A stretch of DNA of 64,000 nt from NCBI RefSeq assembly GCF_905220415.1, contig NC_059541.1, forward strand, positions 8,072,501 to 8,136,500, given 5' to 3'. A program made the translations under genes and the position numbers. How positions within the stretch are numbered: position 1 is the first letter of the stretch; every line of letters starts with the position of its first letter. Source of the DNA: Colias croceus (Eukaryota > Arthropoda > Insecta > Lepidoptera > Pieridae). Below are positions 12,619 to 24,037 of the stretch, piece after piece. The notes under the pieces are model-generated. The model made no database searches. It had not been told where the DNA came from and saw only the letters and a list, made by a program, of their open reading frames with translations.

Positions 12619-15600
12619 AATTTTTTTAATCACATATTTGGGTTTGGTATCGATCCAGTAACACCCCCTGCTATTTATTTTTTCAATATTTTCAATGTAC
12701 AGAATTGACCCTTCTACAGATTTATTATATGTATAGATATTAATACAGTTTGAAATGCTTGCATAGAAATTAAATTATTCTGGTGAGATTGAAAACAAAT
12801 ATAAATACTTTTAAAATCAATAAATTCAACTTTGTTTTATTTTTACTTTTCGTCATCATTGAAGAGTTCACCACTTAAAGTTTTTTAACGGCAATAAAAT
12901 GTCAAGTCGTACCAGTTAAATAAAACACCATCTATGCGGGCGCAAGCAATGAGGAGAAAAAGTATGGATTATGTGGTGACGATAGAATTTTACGCACTAT
13001 TGACTGTTGCTCATTATAATTTGCATTTTACATAATACAGACACAAATCTATGAATTTACAGTAAAGTTGAAAGAAACGTTGCAGCAACTACAATAAATC
13101 GTATTAAACATTAAATGCTTCGTGATTTCAAAATTGACATATTGTATTCTGCAATCACCAATGACCAAACATACACTTTACAGGAATTTGCTGTGATGAG
13201 AGTTACGTAAGCTCTACAAGTATGCGTATCACGTTTTGCACACTCGAGGTAACTTACGTATTCAAGCGTACTTGTTAGGCTTCCGACCGTAACGTTGGCA
13301 ATGAACTGTCTATAATGTCTGAAGACCTAAAACGTCTCGGATTTATTTCATATTTCCTGCAATAAAAAATACTTATGTATTAATATCTCATGACTTATTT
13401 TAAACGAGAAAAATAAGTTTGATAAACATTATGGTTTTTGTCGGCAATAGCGCAGCAGCATAGTTCGATGAAATTGGATAAAGCATGGGAACCGAGAACG
13501 GAATTCAGCGAGTGTGTCGCGACTCGCGGCGAGGGCTGTTTGCATAGCGCGCTTTATTGGCTGTAACGTGGCTCTATAACTGCCACCGCCGCGCCCGCGC
13601 CGGTCAGCTTCTAATGAACACCGACTTGGAAATTTATGAGCTGCATTCCACACGTATCAAGTTATATTTGTACATTCACACGCCCGTATTATAATTCTAA
13701 ATAGTACTAAAATTACAAGCAAATCGATCTCAATTCATCGACTCAATCTAGCATAGAGACAGAACATCCGGCTGGTATATAGGTGGCGGTGTCTGCGGTG
13801 AATGCTTTATGATCGTATTGTGTCCGAAGCTTTTTAATGATAGCGACTCGCGGAGAGACGGAATCCTCTCAGTTCGCGGTCGACCCGCATACCACGATAT
13901 CGTTAACCGCTTTGGCTCACCTGTTCTTTTTAGTTTCGAAGCATCCTATATGCTATTATTATCTACTACACATTGATTAACCGGATTATTTAGACCTCAC
14001 GGTTAGTTGACGCACACTGACACACGATCTTATATCGTGCGACTTCCAGTGATGAACCTTCGTTCATTCACAAGTGCTGCATGTTGAAAACCATTATGCC
14101 TTAACTTTACATCTTAACACTCAAATCTGAACTCTATCCCTATCGATATTCGAAACACATTCGTTTGGGATAGTAAAGTAAACGTTGCCGCTTCGGACGA
14201 CCCCATCGTTTGAGTTAAGTAAACATCGAGTATTATCTGTCAACGGCCATGCATCGCTGACATGTGGATGTGTGAGTGAGCACAAAATAATCAAGTTATT
14301 CATAAAATAAAACCATTCATATCGCGAACTTTACATATAAAGGTCGGCATTATCTGAACGCTTATGAGTAATTAATCTAGGTCAGCCAAAATTATTAGAT
14401 AAAATTCTAACGGGGAAAGAAGCTTTAAATATGTATATTGTGTTTATATTGTTATTAACTGTTAATAAGGTTAACAACAATTAACAATTGACTATAATAA
14501 TGTTATACTCTCTATATGTTATCAATGGAAAAGTTTTAAGTGAGGCAGTCTAAAAACCGAATATGATTAAAATATAAAGTTGATAGTACCTATAACAATG
14601 TACCGGGGACTACCTACGCTCCGTTCCGGGAAGTCAAGCGAAACTCGGCGTGTTTACGATTATAGTTAGCGGATGTGGCGACTGGAATGCAGCATTATTG
14701 TACTAGCCAATAAGCACTTCTTTGTGTTCGATCCGCTTTCGAGCTATTAGCTTTGCTAATCTTGACTTTTTATGCTTGTCATAAGTTTCCTGCATTAGTA
14801 TACATCGATAGGCAGCGATAGTGAACACTAAGCTTAACTTAACTATAATGCATAATAATGTTACATTTATAATATGATAGAATAACATATTACACGAACG
14901 GAATTAATTAAGTTTTTAAGACATATAAACTGTAATTATAACCGATCATATAGTTCCTTGAAAAACAAGACTTCTTGAAGTCATGTACTTAGTTCGTTGC
15001 CCTAGACTTAAAGGATAATTTATTGTGTCATAATATTAAATGAATAATAATAAAACGTTTTGTCCACAGAGCTGGGAACTGCTAGTGCTGTCCAAGCTAA
15101 AATGGGACGTAGCTGGAGTGACGGCCCATGACTTTCTTCCACTTCTCTTGTCCCGGCTACCGTTACGTGGCCGTGTGAATACCGAAATGGTTCACAGGCA
15201 CGCACAAACCTTCATATCGCTAGCAGCGAGAGGTAAGATCTTTTTCTTCCCATAATCTCTAGACAAACGAACCTTTCCGCAACTAGATAGAACTGCATAG
15301 TTATTAATAATATTTTTATGAGCTCCCATAGATCATAATCCATATTTATGATGCGTGTAGTAACTCCTATTCGTATATAGCCTTGTTTCATATTAATAGC
15401 ACTAATTAATATTATTCTATAATATAACTAGCTTACCGCCCGCGGCTTCGCCCGCTTTCTTTAAAACGATTTGAGATTTAAACTATCCTATCTCTCAAGT
15501 TGGATCGAACTGCACATGGTGTGCGAATTTTATTATAATCGGTTAAGTAGTTTAGGAGTCCATTGAGGACAAACATTGTGACACGAGATTTATATATATT

Positions 15601-18600
15601 AAGAAGATGTATTCAATAACAGCGTTCACGCAAGAATTATGTTAATTACCTACATTATAAAATTATATTTTACTTGACGCTATCAATATCTTTGATGAAG
15701 TCATAAGGCCTTCGTTTCTCACGTCCCATCGAAGGGTTAAGCCAATCAATACGCTTTGTTTGCGGCGTCAGATTTTAATTAGCATCTCGATTCGCGATAA
15801 CACGTCATAGCTCAATGTCGCATTCGATCCACCTAGCTCGTCCATCATTGCATGTCACGTGTCACTGAACTTAACCCGACCAATTAATAGAGAACAAGCA
15901 CTATGAAACCGGAATAGTTTTCGGATGCATATTCATGTTCCTTTTACGTCATAAACCGGGCATTACAAATGATTTACCCATTCAACGACCGGAGGCTCTC
16001 ACGGTTGGGCCACAAAGTTGCAGTTCACTACAGTATCTACGCTAAGAATTTACTAATTGTCTGCTGAATAACGTGCAGTCACGATAAACATAAGCTCAAA
16101 AATCAACAATTTACCTAATTTCATCGCATTAACGTAATGTTCCCTTCATTTTGTTTTCAGTTGTCTAAATTGGAGTAGGTACGTCAACGTTTATTCGTAG
16201 AAAAGGCAATTAATTTCTAGATGTTGAGCTGAAATAAGCTGTCGTAGGTTGCGTGCAAATTTTTGTTAGATTCTTTTGTGAGGATTGGGTGGATGCTGGG
16301 ATGTGAATAGGTTTGTTTACAGTGAGGGTTAGAGAGGGCGAGTGTGTGTGGCGGCGGCGCCTCCCACGCCGCTCGCTCGAGCGCATTCCAGCACGCCTCG
16401 GGCACCCCCCGCGCCCCGCCGCCCCGCCGATCCCTCATGGGATCATATGTTTTTATGCAACGGTTTTTGTTGTTCGCCGCCGCAGTCGTGTCGTTTTTTT
16501 GGTGGAGTTCACGCTCCAGCTCTTTTATTTCACTTGCTCCTCGGGTATCATCTCTCACTTGTCAGACAGCAGATAGTATAATCGCTTACCTACTTTATTT
16601 GCGAACCGGGATTAAGCAAGTTTAAGTGCATAAAGCGGTGCATAAATTCCATGTACGGCTATAGATAACTAATAGGTACCTATGAGAAATACAGATTAGT
16701 TGTTATATTATCTCAAAATTAGGGAAGGGGATCAGTAAACATTATTATGCTTGTCTTTAAAGTGAATTTATGAAATTAACATTACAATATGGTAGTACCA
16801 AGTAGTTTTCAGAGTTTACACTGTGTTCACATATAAAGCTGCCTTAGTGCCGGCAACTGCCCTGCATGAAGTGGTAGATTACACTTCGCGGTATCGAGCG
16901 AACCCGCATTATGTATCATTATTCGAATGGCACAATTTACTCAGAGGAGTCATAACTTGCCGGGGTATTAAATTTGTAATGGGTTATTTTAGTACTGACA
17001 TGTTCAGCGGAGCTTTGTTGAAGATAAATTATACATATATATACATTTATTTAAGTTTATACCGCAGCTGATGTTACAACGATAGACTCGTTAATGCAAT
17101 AATTGAGCATAGCTAACATTTTTACGCGATCAATTTCGGTTTGGTCTTTGATTGTGTAGATAAGATACCGCATAGATTTCGGAATAAAAACTTCTTTATG
17201 AAAGAAATTTTTCGTTACTTATTCGTTTAGTTAGTAGTTACCTACTACAGCGGCCTCGCGAGATCGTTCACCTCGCAAATAGACGTTGAACGTTAGTCGC
17301 TCGCTACGATGATGTCTGTGGTACCTCCATACATGTACAACCACAGACTGTTCTGTGTGTACAACGATAATAATGAGACGATTATGTCATTGGCGACTCA
17401 TTGGTTATAAATGTCGAAGTCTGTGACAATACCGAAATTACACACCTCACAATTACATATTTACTTCTTGTATGACGATGAAAAGTCAATGATGTCAAAC
17501 AAAATGTATATTAGTAAGGTTGAGAGGCCGAAATTCCTCTGCTACGCATCGTTTTCCGCTGGTCGTGGGACCGGTCGACGTCGTCGGTCGAGGCGGTAGG
17601 GCTTCAATGTTTGATTAACATCAGATTATGCAAACGAGTGAGCGGCCGCTCTCGTTGTTTCATATCTTCGTTTTTGTTCCTTCCCTCAGCCCAGACCCTT
17701 TATCTCGGGTATGCCGCCATGCAAATTAAAAAAAACCTTTAAATAAAGCTGAAAGAGTGTTCGGTATCCATAGGTTGTTCAATATAATGGAATATACTTA
17801 ATAATGAATGGAGAGCTCCTGGATGCTCTGTTCACATCGTCAACGTTCCCATACCTTTCAGTATTTGAGATTGCGAGCTTCTTCAATGCCAACAGTTGTT
17901 TTAGTTTTTTATCGATATATTTATTAATCCTGGTGCACATTCAACAGTTGTGTACGAGTATTTCATTAATTGTAAAGGTCAAATGAATTTTCCTTATGTA
18001 TTATCAAATTATAATGTCGACCGGGAAACGATAATTTATTCGAAACGGAATAAGGATCATTAATTAGCGTAGCATCAACATTATAAATTATGTCTGGGAC
18101 CCTGATAGGTAGGATTAGGTAGGTACCTAACCACTTTAAATAATTAGTAGTTACATGACATTTTTAATAACCTACCGCAAAACCGAGGCTACAGGTATTC
18201 ATCGAATTCATTTTTCCTTGTTTGGCCAAAAAATTACACGTGTACTACGTGTTATTTTTTTGTGTAGATTAGATTAGGGTAAAACTACCTATTTAAGAAC
18301 CAAGAAATAACGTTTCCATACGTTTAATTTGAAAGCAATTACACCATTTTACGAATACAGCTTGATCAATTCAATCAGACTTGTTCAGGCCTGAATTGGT
18401 CGATAGTAGGTTCCTTTTTAGGCTATCTTATAGGTATAATAATGTTATGCCAGAGCGAGCTCGTGAGAAATATTCCGGTGAATCGGGCGCGCAGGCGCAG
18501 CGAAGGAATGCGGCCGTGAGGGCGGATGCCGGCTCCTTTGAGGCTGCACTCTCCAGACAGGGACCAACAACCTGCGGGAAGGAGAAAGGCACATTTCATT

Positions 18601-19348
18601 ACCCGATACTCCTTTACTCCTCGCGGCACACCGCTAATGTGTTGACATTGTCTAAACTTTCCACGTACTTTTCTACAGCATAAGCGAAATATTTTCATGA
18701 CACTCGGTTGACGCTCGTTAAACATAATAACTTTGTTTCACATCCGCTTTTATACGTAACTATGCACTTACCGTGTAAGCATACTGACCCGGTTTCGAAC
18801 TGATATCGCTCGGCAAAACGTTCGTTTGTTATTTAAATCATAGGCAATAACTTGCGGGAATTATAGGTATAGCATTATTGAGGGCAAATTTAATAGGAAG
18901 TAGGTACATTGTTGACTATGTTGAGTCGAGAGCGATTATTGAAAACAATATTCCTTGTTACAGATTACGAGTTCACTTTGTACTCCGCGAGCACACTCGC
19001 TTCGAGCAGCATTGCAGCAGCTCTGCGGGGTCTCGGCGTAGATGGACATCTTCCGCGCTTACACGATTTAACTGGCATCGATTTGGTTAGTATCTTTTTA
19101 TTAATTTAATGTTTATATTTTTATTTTTTGAAGCCACTGATGACTGAACTAACCGTATCTTTTATCAACAGGACTGCCTCCAAACGTGCTTGGAGCAGAT
19201 CGAGGAGATGGTGCAAGGGCTGATCGATGTGATCGCAGTCCCAAACGGACAAGCCCGGGAGGCGGCAGGGTGGACGCCTCCCCCCAACAATGACAAAGCC
19301 CACAACAACGCCGCCACCCCCACCGATGTCAGAGACGTACACTTTTAA
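4651..19348 (+). CDS. CycD: G1/S-specific cyclin D (five exons)
   Basis: Coding exons: 4651-4881, 7602-7823, 15070-15232, 18964-19085, 19172-19348. All introns are GT-AG, phases agree, and the sum is 915 nt (304 aa plus stop), close to the ~295 aa of vertebrate D cyclins. The protein opens with LLCAE, the LxCxE motif used by D cyclins to bind retinoblastoma proteins. The cyclin box follows with MRRVVAEWMLE (hydrophobic-patch helix), FPLAISYLDRFL, LGTACLLLASKLRE, and LSKLKWDVAGVTAHDF. The C terminus ends in TPTDVRDVHF, matching the TPTDVRDV phosphodegron of vertebrate cyclin D1 (Thr295 here, equivalent to Thr286). Role: activating partner of CDK4/6 in the nucleus, driving Rb phosphorylation and G1 progression. 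Intron 2 is 7.2 kb and intron 3 is 3.7 kb. The start is the first ATG in frame with good conservation. Splice sites are hand-derived. Confidence 0.95.
5841..5892. promoter_or_regulatory. Candidate enhancer core in CycD intron 1 (E-boxes plus CRE)
   Basis: Within 52 bp there are a CAGCTG E-box (5841-5846), a CACGTG E-box (5862-5867) and a perfect CRE/ATF palindrome TGACGTCA (5885-5892), in a locally GC-rich block. CREs and E-boxes are used in vertebrate cyclin D1 control, but binding here is inference from motif match only. Confidence 0.35.
6361..6690 (+). repeat. Interspersed repeat copy A (CycD intron 1)
   Basis: Starts near CTATACATATAATAAATCTG, includes TGGATCGATACCAAACCCAA, a TCTG/GTCT simple run, and CATCACGTGAAAACTCACGG, and ends with CGCGCGGACGGAGTCGCGGT then AGCTAGT. 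A second copy in reverse orientation lies in intron 2 (12239-12737). Non-coding, probably a non-autonomous retroelement or similar. Confidence 0.75.
8980..9545. other. GC/CpG-rich block inside CycD intron 2
   Basis: Two CpG-rich patches (about 9000-9070 and 9340-9540) stand out in an otherwise AT-rich intron. Small open frames exist on both strands but none shows recognisable domains or splice context. Possible internal promoter, enhancer or an unannotated exon. Similar patches occur at about 13440-13640, 16330-16450, 17520-17660 and 18470-18560 in introns 2 and 3. Confidence 0.35.
10720..10880 (-). repeat. Probable retroelement 3' end with A-rich tail
   Basis: An A-rich/AAAAATAAA stretch at about 10720-10750 is followed by ATCATTTATTG and a block containing GGACCCCAAACTAGGACAGC. 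If read on either strand the low-complexity run could be the poly-A-like tail of a retroposed copy. Assignment is tentative and no coding remains. Confidence 0.35.
10982..11120. repeat. TG-rich microsatellite
   Basis: Imperfect TG, TGTA and GAGTG repeats with a pure TG core at about 11057-11076, in CycD intron 2. Likely polymorphic in length. Confidence 0.9.
12239..12737 (-). repeat. Interspersed repeat copy B (CycD intron 2)
   Basis: Reverse-orientation copy of the 6361-6690 element: CTTCCGCCCGCGACTCCGTC at the left, a long GACA run at about 12580-12616, then TTTGGGTTTGGTATCGATCC and CTTCTACAGATTTATTATATG at the right. It carries an extra internal segment (about 12280-12420) absent from copy A. 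Confidence 0.75.
15427..15603 (-). repeat. Interspersed repeat tail, family shared with 50551-50757
   Basis: Contains ACCGCCCGCGGCTTCGCCCG at the left and AGTCCATTGAGGACAAACAT then GTGACACGAGATTTATATAT at the right. The same words occur in inverse orientation in the phosphorylase kinase gene at 50551-50757, so both are copies of one dispersed family. Lies in CycD intron 3, 195 bp after exon 3. Confidence 0.75.
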
Positions 19349-21600
19349 CCCTCAGAAGAAAGAATCCGGTTAAGGGAGCCCGAGGGCCGTTGCTTTAATT
19401 TCGGTGCATTAGTACGAAAATACTATAAACTAGAACATTTTTACGGTGCATCCGTGATCAAGGACTGATACCAAGACTGACAATTGCATATTGTGTCTAA
19501 CATAGGTACCTTCTTATTGCATGAATAGTCTAGGAAGATAATGTTGATAGATGTTATAACGGTGAGCCATTCGCGCTACTTGTATATTAGCCTCTAGTCT
19601 TTAAATATTTCTTACAACACGACGGAGGCATTGCACTGAACCAACTGTTATCTTAGGAAATGCGATAACACCTTTCATTTCTAGTTGATAATGTCTTGAA
19701 ATTACGATCTACCTCTTTATTTATAAGAAAGAATTTTCATTATCGCCTGACACAAGTTCGATACTATAAACAAATAGCTGTAACATATTTAGACTAAGCT
19801 ATATGTTGTATTCGGGACCAAAGTTATATATTTTTTTCTCCGTAAAATAAATATTACAGCCATTATTTATAGGATTTACTTGTCAGAAAATCATATTATA
19901 AATATCGCGAAAAAATGACTATTAATCATGGACATTATCTGGTAATGTTGATGTATCCAAACTTTTCGCTTATATTCAGATTATATAGATTTTAAAATAA
20001 AAATTCATAATATCTACTTTACATATAGTACCTTTCGGTAATGCCGGTTTTTTATTTACTGAATATTATATTCATCAGATTCAAGGTATATCGGGGGAAG
20101 GCAATAAATTACGCTTTTAATTTGTAAAATATTAATCTACCATAATCTATAGATCAGCAACAGAAAATGGCATTACCAGCATCTTGCTTATATTTTTGTA
20201 TACATTTATATCACAGTAGGCAAATAAATAGAAGCGAATGTCTTAAAGTTACGTAACTTAAAAAATAAATGATAAAAAGATGAAAGAATTCTCGTTCCTT
20301 TTGACTTTGTACCAACAATTAGTATATAAGTGCCTAACATTTAATGTGATAGTTTAATGTAGCTGATTAAACTTGATTTCATAGTCACTTCCAGTCATAA
20401 TATGTTAAATTAGGAGTACTATGTTATTTCGTAAGATTGTTATAAGCAAAATCTGGAAAGAAGAAACATGTGATTGATTTTATATTATATTTAGAAGTTA
20501 GAAATTAATTTCCATATAATTGTTCCTAAAAACGATTTGACCTTTGGAAATAAGTAAAATGCAATAGTCTAGAATTACAATTTCGTACTTAAAGTTTCTA
20601 CGTAATGTTATAGAAAATATAAGTATAACTTTACTTTAAAAATGTGATATAGTTTCCACAGATATTATTTTAGTTATTTTTATGTTTATACTGTAAGTAC
20701 GGGTGGCGTAGTTAGACAAGGCTAAAGTTAGTTTATCTATAGATCTACTAGATTTATTTCTTATAAGTAATTATATAAAACGTTCAGTGCATTTAAGAAT
20801 AAAACATATTATTATTAGTCCAACGTCTTCCATGTAAAATATAAGCTTCAGATGTGGTCCCCTAAGTGCCTTATCGGAACACGAAATATATTTGTTATAT
20901 ATTTATCCTATATACTAATTATATATTTTTCATTAAGGAATATCCATGTGTAAATAACATTATTTAAATGTACATATAAAGTATGTTATGCTATAAGTAT
21001 TGGTGCCATAAGTAAATGACTATAAAGCTATTTCGGTTAATCAATATTAATGACATGTAGGTATATTCCATTAATTAATCCGCAATTGTTTGGTGGATTC
21101 GTGAACGGACGAAAGAGTTGATGTGTAAATATGTCGGTTGTGGTATTTACATAATTATAGCGTGTATCAGAAAACTATCTTTTATATTATGTTATTGTAT
21201 GTTAAACTATGTGGGAAAGAATACGCGTTACATAATAGTTTATTTAATGCTTTTGGCTTTGGACTGGCTTTTGACATAGATTAGGATAAGATTGTTATAA
21301 AATAGATTATTTTGTAAGTTTGCTGAATGCTAAGATATTTTTGAAATTGTATATAAAACGTAGATAAGGCCTCCTCACAGACGTGATCTTAATATTTCTA
21401 TGGCACATTTGGTGTAAGTTTTTTTATAAACATCTAAATTCTAAAGATTATAATTTTTACGCGATTTTATGTGACTTAGCGTTATTTGATTTTTATATGT
21501 GATTATTACTTTTAAGTTACATTGTAATGAATGATCGTTGACTTTATGACGTAGATATTTGAAAATCTGCAATAAAAAATGTTCAAAATTATTATGTTGT
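19349..21600 (+). other. CycD 3' untranslated region
   Basis: AT-rich sequence continuing after the stop with no further frame. AATAAA hexamers occur at several points, for example near 19848, 20225, 20265 and 20800, and the last strong one is at 21571-21576. The most distal site would give a ~2.2 kb 3' UTR, so alternative polyadenylation is plausible. End is inferred. Confidence 0.5.
21571..21576 (+). terminator. Distal poly(A) signal of CycD
   Basis: AATAAA in the context CTGCAATAAAAAATG followed by a T-rich stretch (ATTATGTTGTTTACATT) within 30 bp. It is the last such signal before a repeat-derived region begins at 21785. Confidence 0.5.
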
Positions 21601-21784
21601 TTACATTCCTCCTAATACCCGGTACCTTGTATACCAATAAAGTACTGTATAGTAAATTATTCCGCAGTAACACAAAACATATTTTTTTTAAAGTGGGTAA
21701 TGAACATTAATCAGGAAGATTAACATTCATCAGATTACCAAATGAGAGCTACTTTTTTAAGTACATTTGACAGTTTTTTTAAAC

Positions 21785-22840
21785 ACCTTTTTTAGGGTTC
21801 CGAAAACCAAAACGAAAAACGGAACCCTTATAGGATCACTTTGTTGTCCGTGTATATGTCTGTCTGCACCCTTTTTCTCAGGAACGCGTATAGGTATCAA
21901 GGTGAAATTTATATCGAATATCTACTAATGTCTGCTCCTGTCCCTTGATGCTGTGTAAAAATTAAACGTATAGGCCAACATGCTCAAAAGATACAGCCGT
22001 AAATGCTGAAATTTTTCGCAAATTTCGACATTCGCTAGGAAATCAAAACCAACAGGGTAGTTCCCGTGTACACAGAGTCATTAAATTTGGTACAATATAA
22101 CGTTTTATAAAACTAATATAGGAATCTTGTAGGAATAATTGCGAAAGACATGAAATTTTATTCAGATTAAGTATATAAAAAATATTTTTAAAAATATGAA
22201 ACTTACAAATTTTTTACTTATGAACGCGTACATAACATGCATTAAATTGATATTTACACAAAAAAAAAAACTCACGTCTATAATACCTTAAGATGTAATA
22301 AAATCAAACTTCTATGTCAACGTAATCAGAAGCTACAGCTTTTTTATGCTGAAAATTCATTCGCATGGGAATCTAAACTCAAAACCTACAGGGCAGTTCC
22401 CGTGAAATTCGGTACGAATCAACATCTTATAGCACAGATACAGGAATAATTGCAAAAAAACATTTTTTTTAATTACATCATATAAAAAATATCTTTAGTA
22501 GTTTTAAAGTTTTCTGTCTGTCAACACCCTTCTCAGGAACACGTGGAGTTATCAAGCTGAAACTTGGGTATATCGAATACTGAAGTCTACGTTCCCTTGA
22601 AGCCGTTAAAAAATCAAACTGACAATTTATCGCAAATTTCGATATTCGCAAGGGAATCAAAACCTACACTGTATTTCCCGTGAACTCAGAGCCTTGAAAT
22701 TTGGTTAAAAGCAATGTCATGCAAATATAGCACAGATTAAAATAAAAATTTCTAAAACATACGTATTTTTAGAGTTGCAACATAATAAAACGTAGGTTTG
22801 TTCGGAGCCCTCGGTGCGCGAGTCCGACACGCACATGGAA
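21785..22840 (+). repeat. Composite interspersed repeat with three related modules
   Basis: Opens with an inverted repeat GGGTTCCG (21795-21802) / CGGAACCC (21820-21827), then words about GGATCACTTTGTTGTCCGTG and TCTCAGGAACGCGT. Three related modules follow, each with a TTCCCGTG word and a weak TATAAAAAATAT block: about 22066-22200, 22390-22510 and 22670-22790. It ends with GGAGCCCTCGGTGCGCGAGT. This opening and ending are typical of an abundant lepidopteran repeat. The internal triplication suggests tandem growth or nested copies. Confidence 0.7.
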
Positions 22841-24037
22841 AATTTTAATTATGTTTTTTCCAAGAGTAGTACTTATATACATTAGCAAATATTTTTCGTA
22901 ACAGATGTCTTGAAAGGCTTTCCTTCCAGATACAGTCTTGATTATACTATTGATACCTTGCTTGGCAGATATCCATGCACAAATCATTAGGTAATCCGGT
23001 AGGTATTTTGGAGCTTTAAAAATATAACCTAAGTGGGCAGGACAGAAATAAAAAACTAATTTCAATCAATTAGCATTTAATGATAAACTATACAATTTCA
23101 TATACAAATGCTGCAAATCACCTTGAATTAAATTATTATACATAATAATATTATATACATGGAAGCATTAAATTTATATTTAACAAATAATACAGGTTAA
23201 TAGCATCTAACTCCAATACAATAGAAATTAAAGGCACCATTATTTTTTGCACTAATCATTTTGGTCGAATTACAGTAACATACAATATGGTATTATAATA
23301 TCATGGATTACAATCACGGTGGTATATATTTTATTCTAAGATTTTCTTGGAATATTTTTTATACAGTTCGATCGTTCGTTATAATAAGCGATTGCGTTTC
23401 GTTTCGTAAAATGTTTACACAATACAAAATATCGAAGAATTATTGAATAGACAAATTACAGGAATACAATATAGATAAAAAATGAAACGAGAGGAATTCA
23501 AAATAATACCAACATTAGTTGATCACGTTAGATATATAGAACTAAAATAAGAGGAAATGTGGAAAGTACGGAGTGTGTCAATTATAAATGAAAACTGAAA
23601 TATAGTATTGTATTTAATATTATTTGTGAATATCTTGCTAATTGATTATACGGAAACTACATCTAAAACAACACTATTTATTATTACACATATTAAGTTT
23701 CGTTTTTCGCTGACAAGCGCATGTGCACAATATACAGTTATTTGTTGCCACAAACATTATCGAATTGTGCTTAGTGCAGTGGTGGCGTAAATGCAGGACT
23801 TTACTAGCACATAACGAAAGAAATATAACATTGACAGTGGAATATATAAAAAATATCTTAAGAATTGCTATCGAAACAAAATTATAGCGTTAAAATTCGG
23901 CTAACCCATTCTAAAGGTTTACATTATCAACGATAGTCCCAGACATAATTTAATAAAAATTTTAATTCAACAATGAACCATTTGGTGTATAATATTAATA
24001 ACTAAAGACTACATAACTTTTACATACAATATACAAA
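22841..24037. other. Region between convergent CycD and coiled-coil gene
   Basis: No coding frame is convincing. Part is presumably the 3' UTR of the minus-strand coiled-coil gene; AATAAA complements (TTTATT) occur near 23327 and 23677, so its end could be at either. The genes converge here. Confidence 0.45.
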
